Shown here: in pieces, positions 45,787-54,625 of the stretch
Position numbering within the stretch: position 1 is the first letter of the stretch
Layout: the number at the start of each line of letters is the position of its first letter
NCBI RefSeq assembly: GCF_000012985.1
Contig: NC_007645.1
Coordinates: 5,850,581 to 5,914,580 of the forward strand
Direction: 5' to 3'
Source of the DNA: Hahella chejuensis KCTC 2396
GTDB taxonomy: Bacteria > Pseudomonadota > Gammaproteobacteria > Pseudomonadales > Oleiphilaceae
Length of the DNA: 64,000 nucleotides
The notes under the pieces: model-generated
Databases searched by the model: none
What the model was told of the DNA's origin: nothing
What the model saw: only the letters and a program-made list of their open reading frames with translations
Program-made: the position numbers and the translations under genes

Positions 45787-46533
45787 TTAAATTTTTCGCC
45801 ACGCCAAAGGTATCGAATTTAACCAATCCAGCGTTTCCAGCAGTCGCCGCATTTCTCCCGTCACCGGCGCGCAGACGGTCAAAGTCTCGCCGCTGCAGGG
45901 ATGGGGCAAACGCATTTCCGCCGCATGCAATAGTAGTCGCTGCACGCCGAATTGCTCGGCGAAAAAGCGATTATGCACGCCCTTTCCGTAACTGGTGTCG
46001 CCTATCAAGGGATGCGACAGCGACTTGAAGTGGCGGCGAATCTGATGCCGTCTTCCGGTTTGCGGGCGCACCTTGAGCAAGGCGTAACGCGAGGTAGGAT
46101 AACGGTCCACCGCATAGGGCAACTCGCACTCCGCCAAACGTTGATAATGCGTTACCGCCGGTTGTTCCGGTTTGTCCTTGCTGACGTTACGATCGCCCAG
46201 GCGATCCCAGGGCTCCTTTAATGGCTTGTCTATCACGCCCTCTTCAGCGGGGACGCCACGCACTATCGCCAGATAGGCTTTATCAACGCCGGTTTCCCAG
46301 GACTCTCCGCATTTCTTCGCCGTATCGGAATCCAGCGCAAACATGAGAACGCCGGACGTCGGTTTATCCAGTCGATGCAACGGATATACCCTGCGTCCAA
46401 TCTGGTCGCGCAGAAGTTGAATTGCAAACAGGGTTTCGTGGCGATCGATTTCACTACGATGCACTAAAAGGCCGGAAGGTTTGTCGATGGCGACGAGCCA
46501 TTCGTCTTGATAAAGAATGCTAAGCGGGATCAA
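45787..46533 (-). CDS. truC: tRNA pseudouridine(65) synthase TruC
   Basis: 248 residues of the RluA/RluC pseudouridine synthase family without an S4 domain, as in TruC. Catalytic Asp56 lies in PLHRLDKPTSGVL. KVRPQTGRRHQIRRHFKSLSHP and LLLHAAEMRLPHP are the other family motifs. TruC isomerises U65 of some tRNAs. Single gene, 197 bp upstream region to nhaD. Confidence 0.9.
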   Translation of the reverse strand: MIPLSILYQDEWLVAIDKPSGLLVHRSEIDRHETLFAIQLLRDQIGRRVYPLHRLDKPTSGVLMFALDSDTAKKCGESWETGVDKAYLAIVRGVPAEEGVIDKPLKEPWDRLGDRNVSKDKPEQPAVTHYQRLAECELPYAVDRYPTSRYALLKVRPQTGRRHQIRRHFKSLSHPLIGDTSYGKGVHNRFFAEQFGVQRLLLHAAEMRLPHPCSGETLTVCAPVTGEMRRLLETLDWLNSIPLAWRKI

Positions 46534-46674
46534 AGTCCGCCATCCAGATTATTTGTCAGAGAGTTGGCGTCACGCTCCAGTTGAGGGACCGAGCGGGTTT
46601 AATCAGACCAACAACCAGGGAGCGCTGAATGCGCCCCATGATCGTCGTGGAAGTCGTCTTCCTCTCGCCGAAGC

Positions 46675-47628
46675 TTAAGCTTCTGAGCTGGGAGTGGAAG
46701 TCGCAGCCGCTGGAGCCGGATTGGATTCCGCAGTCGCTTTAGCCGCTTCCGGCGCTGCTTCTTTCACAGCAGGCGCAGCCGGTTTCTTGGCGGCGGTCTT
46801 ACGAGGCGCCTTCGGCTTGGATTCTGTCTTCTTCGCGGCGGGTTTCGCAGCAGTTTTAGCAGGCGTCGCTTTTTTCGCCGCCGGCTTCTTGGCTGTAGTT
46901 TTCGCTGCGGGCTTTTTCGCCGCTGGCTTAGCCGCCGTGGTAGACGCCGCTTTGTTGTCCGCCGCTGCAGGCTTCGCGTCAGCCGTTTTGTCCGCCGCGC
47001 TCTTTGCGGCTACCGCTGGCTTGGCTGGTTTAGCCGCTGGTTTCTTCGCAGCGGGCTTCTTCGCGGCAGTGGAAGTTTTAGCCGCGGCCGAAGACTTGGC
47101 GGCAGGCTTTTTAGCTGCTGGTTTCGCAGCGGCTGTTTTAGCGGCGGACGCAGTCGCCGTGGAGGCGGCTTTGCTGGCCGCAGCAGGCGCCTTCTTGGCC
47201 GTAGTCGCAGCGGGTTTCTTCGCTGCCGGCTTCTTGGCCGCTACGGGTTTCTTCGCGGCGGGCGCCTTGGCGGTTTTGCCCGCTGCCGGCTTAGCGGCGG
47301 CCGGCTTAACGGTATTGCTGGCTGCAGCAGGCGCTTTGCCAGCAGGCATGATGGCTTCCAGCATTTGCTTTTGGAAATCCAACACAGCTGCGAATCTCGC
47401 TTCGAAATCTTTCTGCCACTTATGCATGTTGTCGATCTGTTTCTTTTGCAGATCTTCAATGCGGGCGAATACTTTTTTCAAAGACTGGTCCACTTTCAGG
47501 TCAGCTTCAGCCTTAGTCACCCATTGGCCCACATGAGTGTTGAGTTTGTCTTGCGCGCTGCGCAATTCCTCAATAGCCTTGTCAAAGAGTCGATCAAGGC
47601 CGATTTTGCCTTTTTTGCTGGTCGCCAT
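46675..47628 (-). CDS. algP: AlgP-like Lys/Ala/Pro-rich histone H1-like protein
   Basis: 317 residues. The first 100 form a soluble helical, phasin-like part (IGLDRLFDKAIEELRSAQDK; KLNTHVGQWVTKAEADLK). The rest is dozens of KPAAK/KKPAA-type repeats, like histone H1 and Pseudomonas AlgP (AlgR3), a DNA-binding protein linked to alginate gene control. The repeat region is prone to length change, as the near-identical units show. The stop lies inside the palindrome GAAGCTTAAGCTTC (46672-46685). A regulatory role here is an inference from AlgP. Confidence 0.85.
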   Translation of the reverse strand: MATSKKGKIGLDRLFDKAIEELRSAQDKLNTHVGQWVTKAEADLKVDQSLKKVFARIEDLQKKQIDNMHKWQKDFEARFAAVLDFQKQMLEAIMPAGKAPAAASNTVKPAAAKPAAGKTAKAPAAKKPVAAKKPAAKKPAATTAKKAPAAASKAASTATASAAKTAAAKPAAKKPAAKSSAAAKTSTAAKKPAAKKPAAKPAKPAVAAKSAADKTADAKPAAADNKAASTTAAKPAAKKPAAKTTAKKPAAKKATPAKTAAKPAAKKTESKPKAPRKTAAKKPAAPAVKEAAPEAAKATAESNPAPAAATSTPSSEA

Positions 47629-47927
47629 CTTGTCACCCCAAATTAATTAAGCAAAGGAGAGAGGAAACACTTCCTCTTTAAATGTAATCGGAAAGTACAA
47701 TTTGTCTAGAAAACACCCAAGTAAGAATGCGTTTTCTCTATCTTTTTTTCGTGAAAAAAGATTTTTCCGCACCTTATATCAGGCGATAGTTCAATTGACT
47801 GGCAAGTATGGACAAAAAAAGATTTGAGGCAAGTGATTATTCGCTTGGCAAGGCGAATTTACGTGATTTATTCACAAGTTAGGCGGACTAACGCGCCATA
47901 GACACCTCGTCAGGGCGCGCCAGTTAA

Positions 47928-48329
47928 TCAGACTTTTCCGAGAACGGTTCCTTGAGCCGATGCGCAAAGAACTTCTTCACCGTCCTTCAGACAGAATATT
48001 TCACAGGTGCAACACACTACTTTTTTGCCAGTGGTTTCCGCCTTCGCTCTGGCGACAAGCCGCTCTCCCTGCGCCGGCCGCTGATAATTGATTTTAAACT
48101 CCACCGTTAACGCATCGCCGAACAGACTGCCGCCGGCGAATGTCAGCGCGTTATCCGCCAGATAGCTGACGACGCCGCCGTGCACATATCCATGTTGCTG
48201 CAAGAATTCCGGTTTAATATCCAGCTCCAGATGCGCCGCGCCCGGCTCCAGTTTCATCAATCTGGTTCCCAATAGACGACTGAAAGCCTGCTCATTCAGT
48301 ATTCGGTTTCCGACCTGCATAATGTCCAT
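47928..48329 (-). CDS. Hotdog-fold thioesterase (PaaI family)
   Basis: 133 residues. The segment LQQHGYVHGGVVSYLADNALTFAGGSL is the PaaI-type hotdog active-site helix (HGG, then Ala-Asp). It hydrolyses an acyl- or aryl-CoA thioester; substrate unknown. It lies 23 bp after the DUF4442 gene on the same strand, and together they are divergent from a TetR gene, so a small regulated thioesterase operon is likely. Confidence 0.88.
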   Translation of the reverse strand: MDIMQVGNRILNEQAFSRLLGTRLMKLEPGAAHLELDIKPEFLQQHGYVHGGVVSYLADNALTFAGGSLFGDALTVEFKINYQRPAQGERLVARAKAETTGKKVVCCTCEIFCLKDGEEVLCASAQGTVLGKV

Positions 48330-48352
48330 GTTTGGCCTCCTGTTTCAGGTTG

Positions 48353-48853
48353 CTAACGCCGTTGCTTTTTCTCGCTCAACCACATGGTGATCAATGCGCG
48401 CGACACCGCTTCGCCGCTCGCGTTTTTCACTATGACTTCGACTTCATAGTTTCCTGACGTCAGCGCCGCCGGGTCAGCAATCTCTGCTGTCGCCACCAGT
48501 TCTGTGGTCGCTTTTTTCAGGTATTCGATCTGCATGCCTTTCGGTATCCAACGAAGATGCGCCGGCAACGAGGCTTCCATCAAAGTTCCCGCGCACAGTT
48601 CCGCCAGATTTCCCATGGCCAGTGCGTGCACCGAACCCAGGTGGTTGCGCACCCGACGACGGTTTTTGATTTCCCATTCGGACAGCCCTGGTTTTAGCTG
48701 CCGTATGCATGGCCGAATGCTGCTAAAATAGGGAGCCTTAATACAAAGCGCGCGGCTGAACAGCCAGGCGCCCAGTGGAAGACGCGCAAAAGAGTGATAC
48801 AAGCGAAGCATGGAGTTCGCCTGTTCCTGTGGAGCAGTCGCTGCGATCGTCAT
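48353..48853 (-). CDS. DUF4442 hotdog-fold protein, probable thioesterase
   Basis: 166 residues. The hotdog part is VRNHLGSVHALAMGNLAELC followed by AGTLMEASLP, and EVEVIVKNASGEAVSRALITMWL near the end; this is the DUF4442 (YiiD-like) group. AGGAGG stands before the ATG. It is first in a two-gene run with a PaaI-type thioesterase and divergent from a TetR gene across a 48-bp palindromic region. Substrate unknown, probably medium or long acyl-CoA. Confidence 0.85.
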   Translation of the reverse strand: MTIAATAPQEQANSMLRLYHSFARLPLGAWLFSRALCIKAPYFSSIRPCIRQLKPGLSEWEIKNRRRVRNHLGSVHALAMGNLAELCAGTLMEASLPAHLRWIPKGMQIEYLKKATTELVATAEIADPAALTSGNYEVEVIVKNASGEAVSRALITMWLSEKKQRR

Positions 48854-48870
48854 AATAGCCTCCTGACAGA

Positions 48871-48890
48871 CTAGAATTTTATTCTAGAAT
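48871..48890. promoter_or_regulatory. Overlapping palindromes in the thioesterase/TetR intergenic region
   Basis: CTAGAAT, spacer TTT, ATTCTAG (48871-48887), a perfect 7-3-7 palindrome, followed by and sharing an arm with the 10-bp palindrome ATTCTAGAAT (48881-48890). It lies in the 48-bp gap between divergent genes and ends 11 bases before the TetR start codon, so bound protein would block both directions. Confidence 0.7.
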
Positions 48891-48901
48891 ATTGTTCCAA
48901 T

Positions 48902-49495
48902 ATGAAGAATTCAAGCACCCGTTCCAAAAGTCGTCGTGACGACATTCTCAACGCCGCATTAAAGTGTTTCACCCAACACGGCATCGCTGCGACCACCATC
49001 GACATGATTCGCGCGGAATCCGGCGCCAGCGTAGGCAGCGTTTATCACCATTTCGGCAGTAAAGAAGCCATCGCCGCCGCCCTCTATATGCTGGGCATGG
49101 AAGATCATTTCGCCCAGTTGAAAGACGCGCTCGCGGAGTGCAAAACCGCCGAAGCAGGCGTGAAGTCCGTCGTGCGCGTTTACATTGAATGGATAACGCA
49201 GAATCCAGAGTGGGCGCGCTATATTTTCAGCTCCAGGGGCGAAGCCCTCAGTGAAGAGCAACAACAAAAACTCAAGCAGGACAACAAGCGACATTTCACT
49301 TATCTGAAAGACTGGTTTACGCCTTACCTCGAAAACGGTGAGATCCGCGCCCTGCCCTTCGATCTTTACCACTCGCTGCTGATTGGTCCGGCGCAGGATT
49401 ACGCACGTCACTGGCTGGCCGGTCGCGTGAAAAAACCGCCGACGCACTATGTCGATATCTTTTGCGACAGCGCCTGGTCCTCGTTGACGCCTTAA
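48902..49495 (+). CDS. TetR-family regulator of the thioesterase pair
   Basis: 197 residues. N-terminal helix-turn-helix: LKCFTQHGIAATTIDMIRAE and SVGSVYHHFGSKEAI. The C-terminal domain contains WITQNPEWARYIFSSRG, as in many uncharacterised TetR proteins. The gene has no clear Shine-Dalgarno because the palindromes abut its start, so it may be leaderless or weakly translated. Target inferred from the divergent arrangement: the two hotdog thioesterase genes and itself. Confidence 0.9.
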   Translation: MKNSSTRSKSRRDDILNAALKCFTQHGIAATTIDMIRAESGASVGSVYHHFGSKEAIAAALYMLGMEDHFAQLKDALAECKTAEAGVKSVVRVYIEWITQNPEWARYIFSSRGEALSEEQQQKLKQDNKRHFTYLKDWFTPYLENGEIRALPFDLYHSLLIGPAQDYARHWLAGRVKKPPTHYVDIFCDSAWSSLTP

Positions 49496-49568
49496 GCGCA
49501 AGGGCAAGTTCCCGGGCATTGGCTACACTGTTTATAACAGTTTGATAAATAAGCCGGAGCCTGGAGCA

Positions 49569-50792
49569 ATGCAAAATAGTGATGAGCGGGCCCTGGAGCG
49601 CAAGCAGCGCTCTCTCGATATGCGCGAGCAGAACCTGACTCGCAAGGAGCAGGCTCTGACCCGCCAGGAAGAACAGTCCAAACAGCGCGCCAAAAGCAAC
49701 GATGACAAAGCCAGCGACTTGCGCGACAAAGAACAGGCGCTGAAAGAACGCGAACGCAGCATGGAAGAACGCCAGCGCGACATTGATCAGCGCATGAAAG
49801 AGGTGGAGACGCAACTGGCGGCGCAGCAGGCTGCGGCGCAAGCCGCCAGGAAAGGCGGACGTTTGCAGGCCTTGCTGACCGTTCCGGCCATTGTCATCTT
49901 CATCGCCGTCGGCTATCTCGTATACCAACTGCAGGAGCGTCAACAAAGCGTGCGCGGCGAACTGGACAACTTACTATCGCAAGCCCAACGTCTGACGAGC
50001 GCCTTAACGGAATCGGCGCGACGTAACGAGCAGCTTAATCAAAGTCTCAGCACCAGTCAGGCGGAAGCGAGTAGCGCTGGCGCGGAGCTGCAAGGGCTAC
50101 GTAAAGAAAAAGCGCAATTACAGCAAGAGAAATCCACACTGCAAAGCAATCTGAACGCCAGTGAAACCAAGGTGCGCGAACTCACTCAGGCCGTGTCCGA
50201 CGCCAAAAATGAAGCCGCCGGCCTGCACCGGCAGCTTCAGGACAGAGCCTCTGAAAACGCGGAGTTGGCGGGCAAACAAAACGAGCTGGAAGACACGCTG
50301 TCCCAGCAACAAGAGTTGATCCAGCAACAAACCGCCCGTATAGAAACTCTGGCCAGTGAACTCGCCGATACGGCGGCTTCTCTACAGCAGGCGACAGACG
50401 CGCTGGAGCGCAGCAACAGCGATATCGCCGCCGCGCATGAGCGCGAGCAAAACCTCGCCGCTCAATTAGAGGAAGTTAGAAGCGCGCTGGCTGCGCAAAA
50501 TACTCAGCAGCAAGAGAGCGACACCGCTCAGGCGGCGTTGACGACTCAAGTCGAGTCGCTGACGGCTCAAGTAAAAACCCTGGAGGCGTCTAACGCCGCG
50601 TTAAGCCAGGAGAACGCGACTTTAGCTCAAGAGAATACGACGTTAAGCAAAGATCTGGCGGGTAAAAACAAAGAGGTGGAGTCGCTGACGAATCAAGTCA
50701 AAACCTTGCAACAGGAAGTCACCGAGTCACGAGAGACGCCCAAACCGGAAGCGCAGGCGCCTCTGGTTAATCCTGACGCCGGGGTATCTTGA
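49569..50792 (+). CDS. Membrane-anchored coiled-coil protein of unknown function
   Basis: 407 residues; start at 49569 (MQNSDER). The first 90 residues are a highly charged helix (ALERKQRSLDMREQNLTRKE), then one membrane helix (about 106-124, LLTVPAIVIFIAVGYLVYQL), then a long coiled coil of Gln/Glu/Ala-rich heptads to about residue 385. Near-repeats such as QVESLTAQVKTLEASN and NTTLSKDL occur. It probably spans the inner membrane with both arms forming coiled coils. No catalytic motif; a scaffold or envelope tether is an inference. It is convergent with the next gene. Confidence 0.75.
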   Translation: MQNSDERALERKQRSLDMREQNLTRKEQALTRQEEQSKQRAKSNDDKASDLRDKEQALKERERSMEERQRDIDQRMKEVETQLAAQQAAAQAARKGGRLQALLTVPAIVIFIAVGYLVYQLQERQQSVRGELDNLLSQAQRLTSALTESARRNEQLNQSLSTSQAEASSAGAELQGLRKEKAQLQQEKSTLQSNLNASETKVRELTQAVSDAKNEAAGLHRQLQDRASENAELAGKQNELEDTLSQQQELIQQQTARIETLASELADTAASLQQATDALERSNSDIAAAHEREQNLAAQLEEVRSALAAQNTQQQESDTAQAALTTQVESLTAQVKTLEASNAALSQENATLAQENTTLSKDLAGKNKEVESLTNQVKTLQQEVTESRETPKPEAQAPLVNPDAGVS

Positions 50793-50802
50793 TCAGACCA
50801 AT

Positions 50803-51213
50803 TCAGTTGGTGCGGCTAGACCAATAATCCATTACGCCGACCAACATCAGCGCTGGACTTTCTATGTCTTCGCGGCTGGCGGAAAGGTACTCAGCCAGCG
50901 CATTGGCGGCGTCAAACATCAACGTTTCTTCTTCACTGCTAAAGCCTCGCTCGCTGGCGCTCTGTATATCGCCCTTCTCCAGATAGACCGCGGCTTCGCG
51001 CGTCGCGCCGTTTACCTTGACGCTGACTTCGACCAACGCATCCCGCCCCAGAGAGCTGGCGAATTCAACACGGTCCTCGCCCACTTGATAAGCGCCTGAG
51101 AACGACTTGGCAGACTCGACTTTTACCGTGAGATTTTCCTGCGCCTGCACATTGGCCGCAAAAAAACCGGCTAATATTAATCCCAGAGCCGCACCTTGCA
51201 GGATGTTCTTCAT
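50803..51213 (-). CDS. Small exported protein of unknown function
   Basis: 136 residues. A signal peptide (MKNILQGAALGLILAGFFAA) is cleaved near VQAQEN. The mature part of about 110 residues contains LTVKVESAKSFSGAYQVGEDRVEF and VNGATREAAVYLEK, suggesting a small beta domain, and ends with a helix (NALAEYLSASREDI). I do not recognise the family. It lies beside the coiled-coil gene and may share envelope functions, but there is no direct evidence. Confidence 0.7.
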   Translation of the reverse strand: MKNILQGAALGLILAGFFAANVQAQENLTVKVESAKSFSGAYQVGEDRVEFASSLGRDALVEVSVKVNGATREAAVYLEKGDIQSASERGFSSEEETLMFDAANALAEYLSASREDIESPALMLVGVMDYWSSRTN

Positions 51214-51385
51214 AACGCCTCCCGAATGGATTCCCCTGATTGCCGTTTAAACAACAAGGCAGAGTTTAAAACATTCGTTTGAAACAGTCGTTTTATGTGC
51301 TGTAAAGAACTGTAAAACTTTGCTGTGGGTCTAAATCGAGTTGAGAGGAACGTGACAATGAGCCTTGGCTCACTCATGCGGGGGC

Positions 51386-51412
51386 AAAAAAACCGGGCGC
51401 ATATACGCCCGG
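51386..51412 (-). terminator. Intrinsic terminator of the collagenase gene
   Basis: Minus strand CCGGGCG, loop, CGCCCGG then seven T. A second perfect hairpin (CCAGCGCAG/CTGCGCTGG at 51439-51465) lies closer to the stop at 51475. Confidence 0.85.
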
Positions 51413-51474
51413 ACAATAAGGAAGGGTGTTCAAGCTTGCCAGCGCAGCCAGAGTGACTGCGCTGGAGGCTTCAA

Positions 51475-54084
51475 CTACCGTAGAGTCAGCTGCAGGTTAA
51501 CGCCGCTGTATCCGCCGTCGGTTTTCAACCACACATGGTAGTAGGTTCCGACATTTGGATTTCTCACTACGATTCTTTCGTTGTTGCTGCGTCTGGCGGA
51601 CAAGTCATCGTATGTGCTGGCGTCTGGCCAGCCTGCGTTACGCACATACAGATCAACATCGCCGCGACCGCCCCAGGTATTCAGCTCAAAAGCGCGGGTT
51701 CCTGCTGGTACAAAGAACCAATAGTACTCGCCATGAGTGGACTCCAGGTTACTGCGCGGCTTGCCGCTTAGCAGTTCAGGCCCCTCAGATGAGTCGCCGC
51801 CATCATCGCCGCCGCCCGTGTCGCCACAGTCGGTTGGCGCGTCATTCAAGCCCACGGTCACGCACAGATCGCTGTAGCCGGCGGTGGACGTCAGCAGCAC
51901 ATGGTAATAAGTACCGCCTTCAGGTGAGGAAACCTGGATGCTGTTGTCAGCATTACCGGAAGTGGACTTCTGGTCGTAATCCGTCGTCGTCGGCCAACCG
52001 TCGTGTTTCACGTAAACGGACACATCGCCATTATCGCCGCGAGTCAGCAGATGCAGCAGATCCGTGCCGTGTGGCGCGAACATGAAGTAGTAAGCCTGGC
52101 TACCTGCGCCCGCTGTCAGCGACTTGGGCTTGCCGGGCTCCAGCGCGCGCGGATCGTCGGAACCGTCGTCGCCACCATCATCACCGCCATCGTCGTCGCC
52201 GTCATCACCACCGTCGTCGCCATCATCGTCACCGTCATCTCCGCCATCGTCGTTGCCTTCCAGCACCGCCGCCAGCCAGTTGGCGAAGTGTTCATCGTAA
52301 CGCTGACCGGTCGAGTTCAACCAGGCTTCGAAGCTTTCGTAATCGCCAGCTCTGAACCAGGACAGAATCTGCGTGGTATCCGATGGGCGCTGCTCCAGCA
52401 TGTAGCGCGCGGACCAGTATCCCCAGCGATAGATGCGATCAACGCCATCGTCATAGGTATTGCGCAGAATTTTAGACAGCGCGACTTTCTCGCGACGGGC
52501 TACGTCTTCCGCTCCAGGATTGTCCTTCAGCTTGGATACGTATTCCGCCAGACCTTCAGTCCACCACACGGTGGGAACCTGCATGCCGGTGTTGAAGTCG
52601 CCGTACAAGTCGAAGCGACCATCCAAGTAGTGAACATACTCGTGTTCAAGGTTCCAGACCTGATGTTCGCCTGGGGCGTAATCCGCCTGATAAGCGATGA
52701 ATCGCGCCTGGTTATTAGGATCGGAAGGCGTGCCTTCCAGATACATACCGCCATTGTTGGTGTCTATGCCAAACAGCAGCCAGCCGAAATCGCCGTACGC
52801 GCCGCTGTTTTTAAACACCACCAGCTCCAGCTTGTCGTTGAAGTCGTCAGCAACAGGCTGTTTACCGGTATTCAACATATCGTGGAAGATATTTTCACGC
52901 ATTCCCAAGGTTTCACAGGCTGACGCCAGTTCCTTGGTCGACATCGCCTGAGCATTCACGGTAATTGTCGGGCTACAATCGTGACGAATGGTAAGCACTA
53001 CCTCTTTGACCCGCTGCTTCACATTACACGCGTCATACTCGCTGCAGTTTTCCGGGTCATTCAATTCCACGGCGCCCGCCAGCAGCGCCCACATGTTCAC
53101 GGTATCGGACGCCAACGGATATTTATCCATTAAGCCGCCAATCCAACCACCGACCGCTTTGCGCGTGCCGTCGTACTGCAGGAAGCGTCCCAGCTCTCTG
53201 GTGGCGTTAAGCACCAGATAGCTCCGGTCGTCGTTCAGCCATGCGTCATTCTTCATGATGAAGTCATACAGCGCTTTGGCGACGCGAGAGTCGTTGGCGA
53301 CTTTTTGTTTGAAATCATCGTAGCCATGGCCACGGAAATAGATAGTGAAGATACTGTTCAATGCGCGGGCGTAAGCATCTTCAGTCGCGGCTTTGTCCTG
53401 CAGCAGCTGTAACCAGTAAATGGTGTCGTAGACAAAAACGCCCTGGTTCAAAGAGCTGTCCACCAACGTCAAGGCCTCACCCATGACCGATGCGTTTTCC
53501 CGCTTATGCAGGTAGTTCAACGCACTATTCATGAACGCGGTGATCGCCGTGGCGGCTTGCTGCTTCAGGTTATTGCTGTAATCGCCCACTTCATCCGAGT
53601 GATACCACTGCACGAAGTAACCGGCGCGCATATAAAGAATCAACTGCTCCATACCTGTGGTGTTATCACCCTGGTAACGGCTGGACTCAGACGCGATCGC
53701 CTGCGCGACAGTGACCATTTTGCTTTCCTGGAACAGATTGCGCGCCACATTACCGCGCGCCTGAAACAGGTCGTTGATACATCCCATATCGGATTTCTGG
53801 ATGGCCTGGGTCAAAGCTGACCCGGAAAGAGAAGCCAAATCCTGAGGATCACAATCCGCCGCAATCTCTTTCGCGGCCATCATCATGAAATCCTGGCGGA
53901 TTCTGGTGGGCGTCATCACTGGCGGTGGAAGCTCAGCCTCATGCTGAGACGGAATGGCGTGCTCGTGAACTTCTATAGGACGGCTGTTAGGCGCGCCCTG
54001 CACTGGCGGTAGGGAAGCCTGCGCTGCGCTGGCGAGCAAGGCGGTCCCAATAAATACCCCAACTTTTCTGTTCTTATGAAACAT
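51475..54084 (-). CDS. Secreted M9 collagenase-type metalloprotease with two PPC domains
   Basis: 869 residues. A signal peptide ends at AAQASLP. The catalytic gluzincin has HEYVH (His481, Glu482, His485) and the third ligand Glu510 in VWWTEGLAEY, matching Vibrio and clostridial collagenases. An activator-like helical region precedes it. After the catalytic domain is a pure Asp/Gly linker (about residues 609-643) and two pre-peptidase C-terminal domains (about 650-735 and 780-869, each with GTYYHV(W)L). Function: degradation of collagen or similar proteins outside the cell. A long leader with a hairpin precedes the gene. Confidence 0.92.
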   Translation of the reverse strand: MFHKNRKVGVFIGTALLASAAQASLPPVQGAPNSRPIEVHEHAIPSQHEAELPPPVMTPTRIRQDFMMMAAKEIAADCDPQDLASLSGSALTQAIQKSDMGCINDLFQARGNVARNLFQESKMVTVAQAIASESSRYQGDNTTGMEQLILYMRAGYFVQWYHSDEVGDYSNNLKQQAATAITAFMNSALNYLHKRENASVMGEALTLVDSSLNQGVFVYDTIYWLQLLQDKAATEDAYARALNSIFTIYFRGHGYDDFKQKVANDSRVAKALYDFIMKNDAWLNDDRSYLVLNATRELGRFLQYDGTRKAVGGWIGGLMDKYPLASDTVNMWALLAGAVELNDPENCSEYDACNVKQRVKEVVLTIRHDCSPTITVNAQAMSTKELASACETLGMRENIFHDMLNTGKQPVADDFNDKLELVVFKNSGAYGDFGWLLFGIDTNNGGMYLEGTPSDPNNQARFIAYQADYAPGEHQVWNLEHEYVHYLDGRFDLYGDFNTGMQVPTVWWTEGLAEYVSKLKDNPGAEDVARREKVALSKILRNTYDDGVDRIYRWGYWSARYMLEQRPSDTTQILSWFRAGDYESFEAWLNSTGQRYDEHFANWLAAVLEGNDDGGDDGDDDGDDGGDDGDDDGGDDGGDDGSDDPRALEPGKPKSLTAGAGSQAYYFMFAPHGTDLLHLLTRGDNGDVSVYVKHDGWPTTTDYDQKSTSGNADNSIQVSSPEGGTYYHVLLTSTAGYSDLCVTVGLNDAPTDCGDTGGGDDGGDSSEGPELLSGKPRSNLESTHGEYYWFFVPAGTRAFELNTWGGRGDVDLYVRNAGWPDASTYDDLSARRSNNERIVVRNPNVGTYYHVWLKTDGGYSGVNLQLTLR

Positions 54085-54625
54085 AAGTCAGCCCTTTTTG
54101 TAGTTTATATCTCTGAGCGGTGGCCCAAAGTCCTTTAGCATTTTCGATAGAGCGGAAAATGCTATGCATATAACCTTAGACCCACATGGCCGGGCATTCT
54201 ATTAACGTTGTTAATTTCTTTGTATCGGTCAGGCCGTCTAGCCCTAGGACTAGTCCGTTATCTCTAGTGGATAGTACACAACCAGCCTAACCGGCATGAG
54301 TTTGGAGACGCATCGATCTTAAACGTTAAAGCCGCAACCAGCTGAGCCTCGCGCGTGGTAAGGGAAGACGGAGAAGAAAGGAAAATCAGGAGCCTGACTG
54401 CAGACGAAATTATCAGGCTCCAGAGGAGGACTAGACTGTCCGAGGCTTACTTATTAATACGCACCATTTGGGTGATGTCGTACCCATTACAGGACGAACT
54501 ATCTATCCGAATTGTGACGGACTGCCCAGTTGTTAGCTTACATAAAGGCAATACATGGTCTTTGCGCCCTTAAACCAAGCTGAATCCTGAGAGTATTTCA
54601 CAACAGATCCAAACGGCACGACCAC
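54085..54625. other. Intergenic region, 541 bp, no supported gene
   Basis: Holds the leader or promoter of the collagenase gene with a hairpin AGCATTTTC/GAAAATGCT (54137-54163), the palindrome GGACTAGTCC near 54245, and another inverted repeat GGAGCCTGA/TCAGGCTCC (54389-54397 and 54413-54421). An open frame at 54355-54573 starts with GTG and looks non-coding. Confidence 0.6.
54137..54163 (-). promoter_or_regulatory. Perfect 9-bp hairpin in the collagenase leader
   Basis: AGCATTTTC, 9-base spacer, GAAAATGCT, 53 bases before the collagenase start codon. It could be a leader stem-loop or an operator; no known motif is recognised. Confidence 0.45.

Noticed and set aside
46694-47536. Plus-strand open frame rich in Ala, Gly and Phe
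   Set aside because: Mirror of the Lys/Ala/Pro repeats of the AlgP-like gene; repeats in DNA keep the opposite strand open.
47810-47885. Possible 24-codon gene starting MDKKRFEASDYSL
   Set aside because: No ribosome site and nothing else to support it.
54355-54573. Open frame of 72 codons in the collagenase upstream region
   Set aside because: GTG start, no clear ribosome site, no family pattern; it overlaps an inverted repeat.
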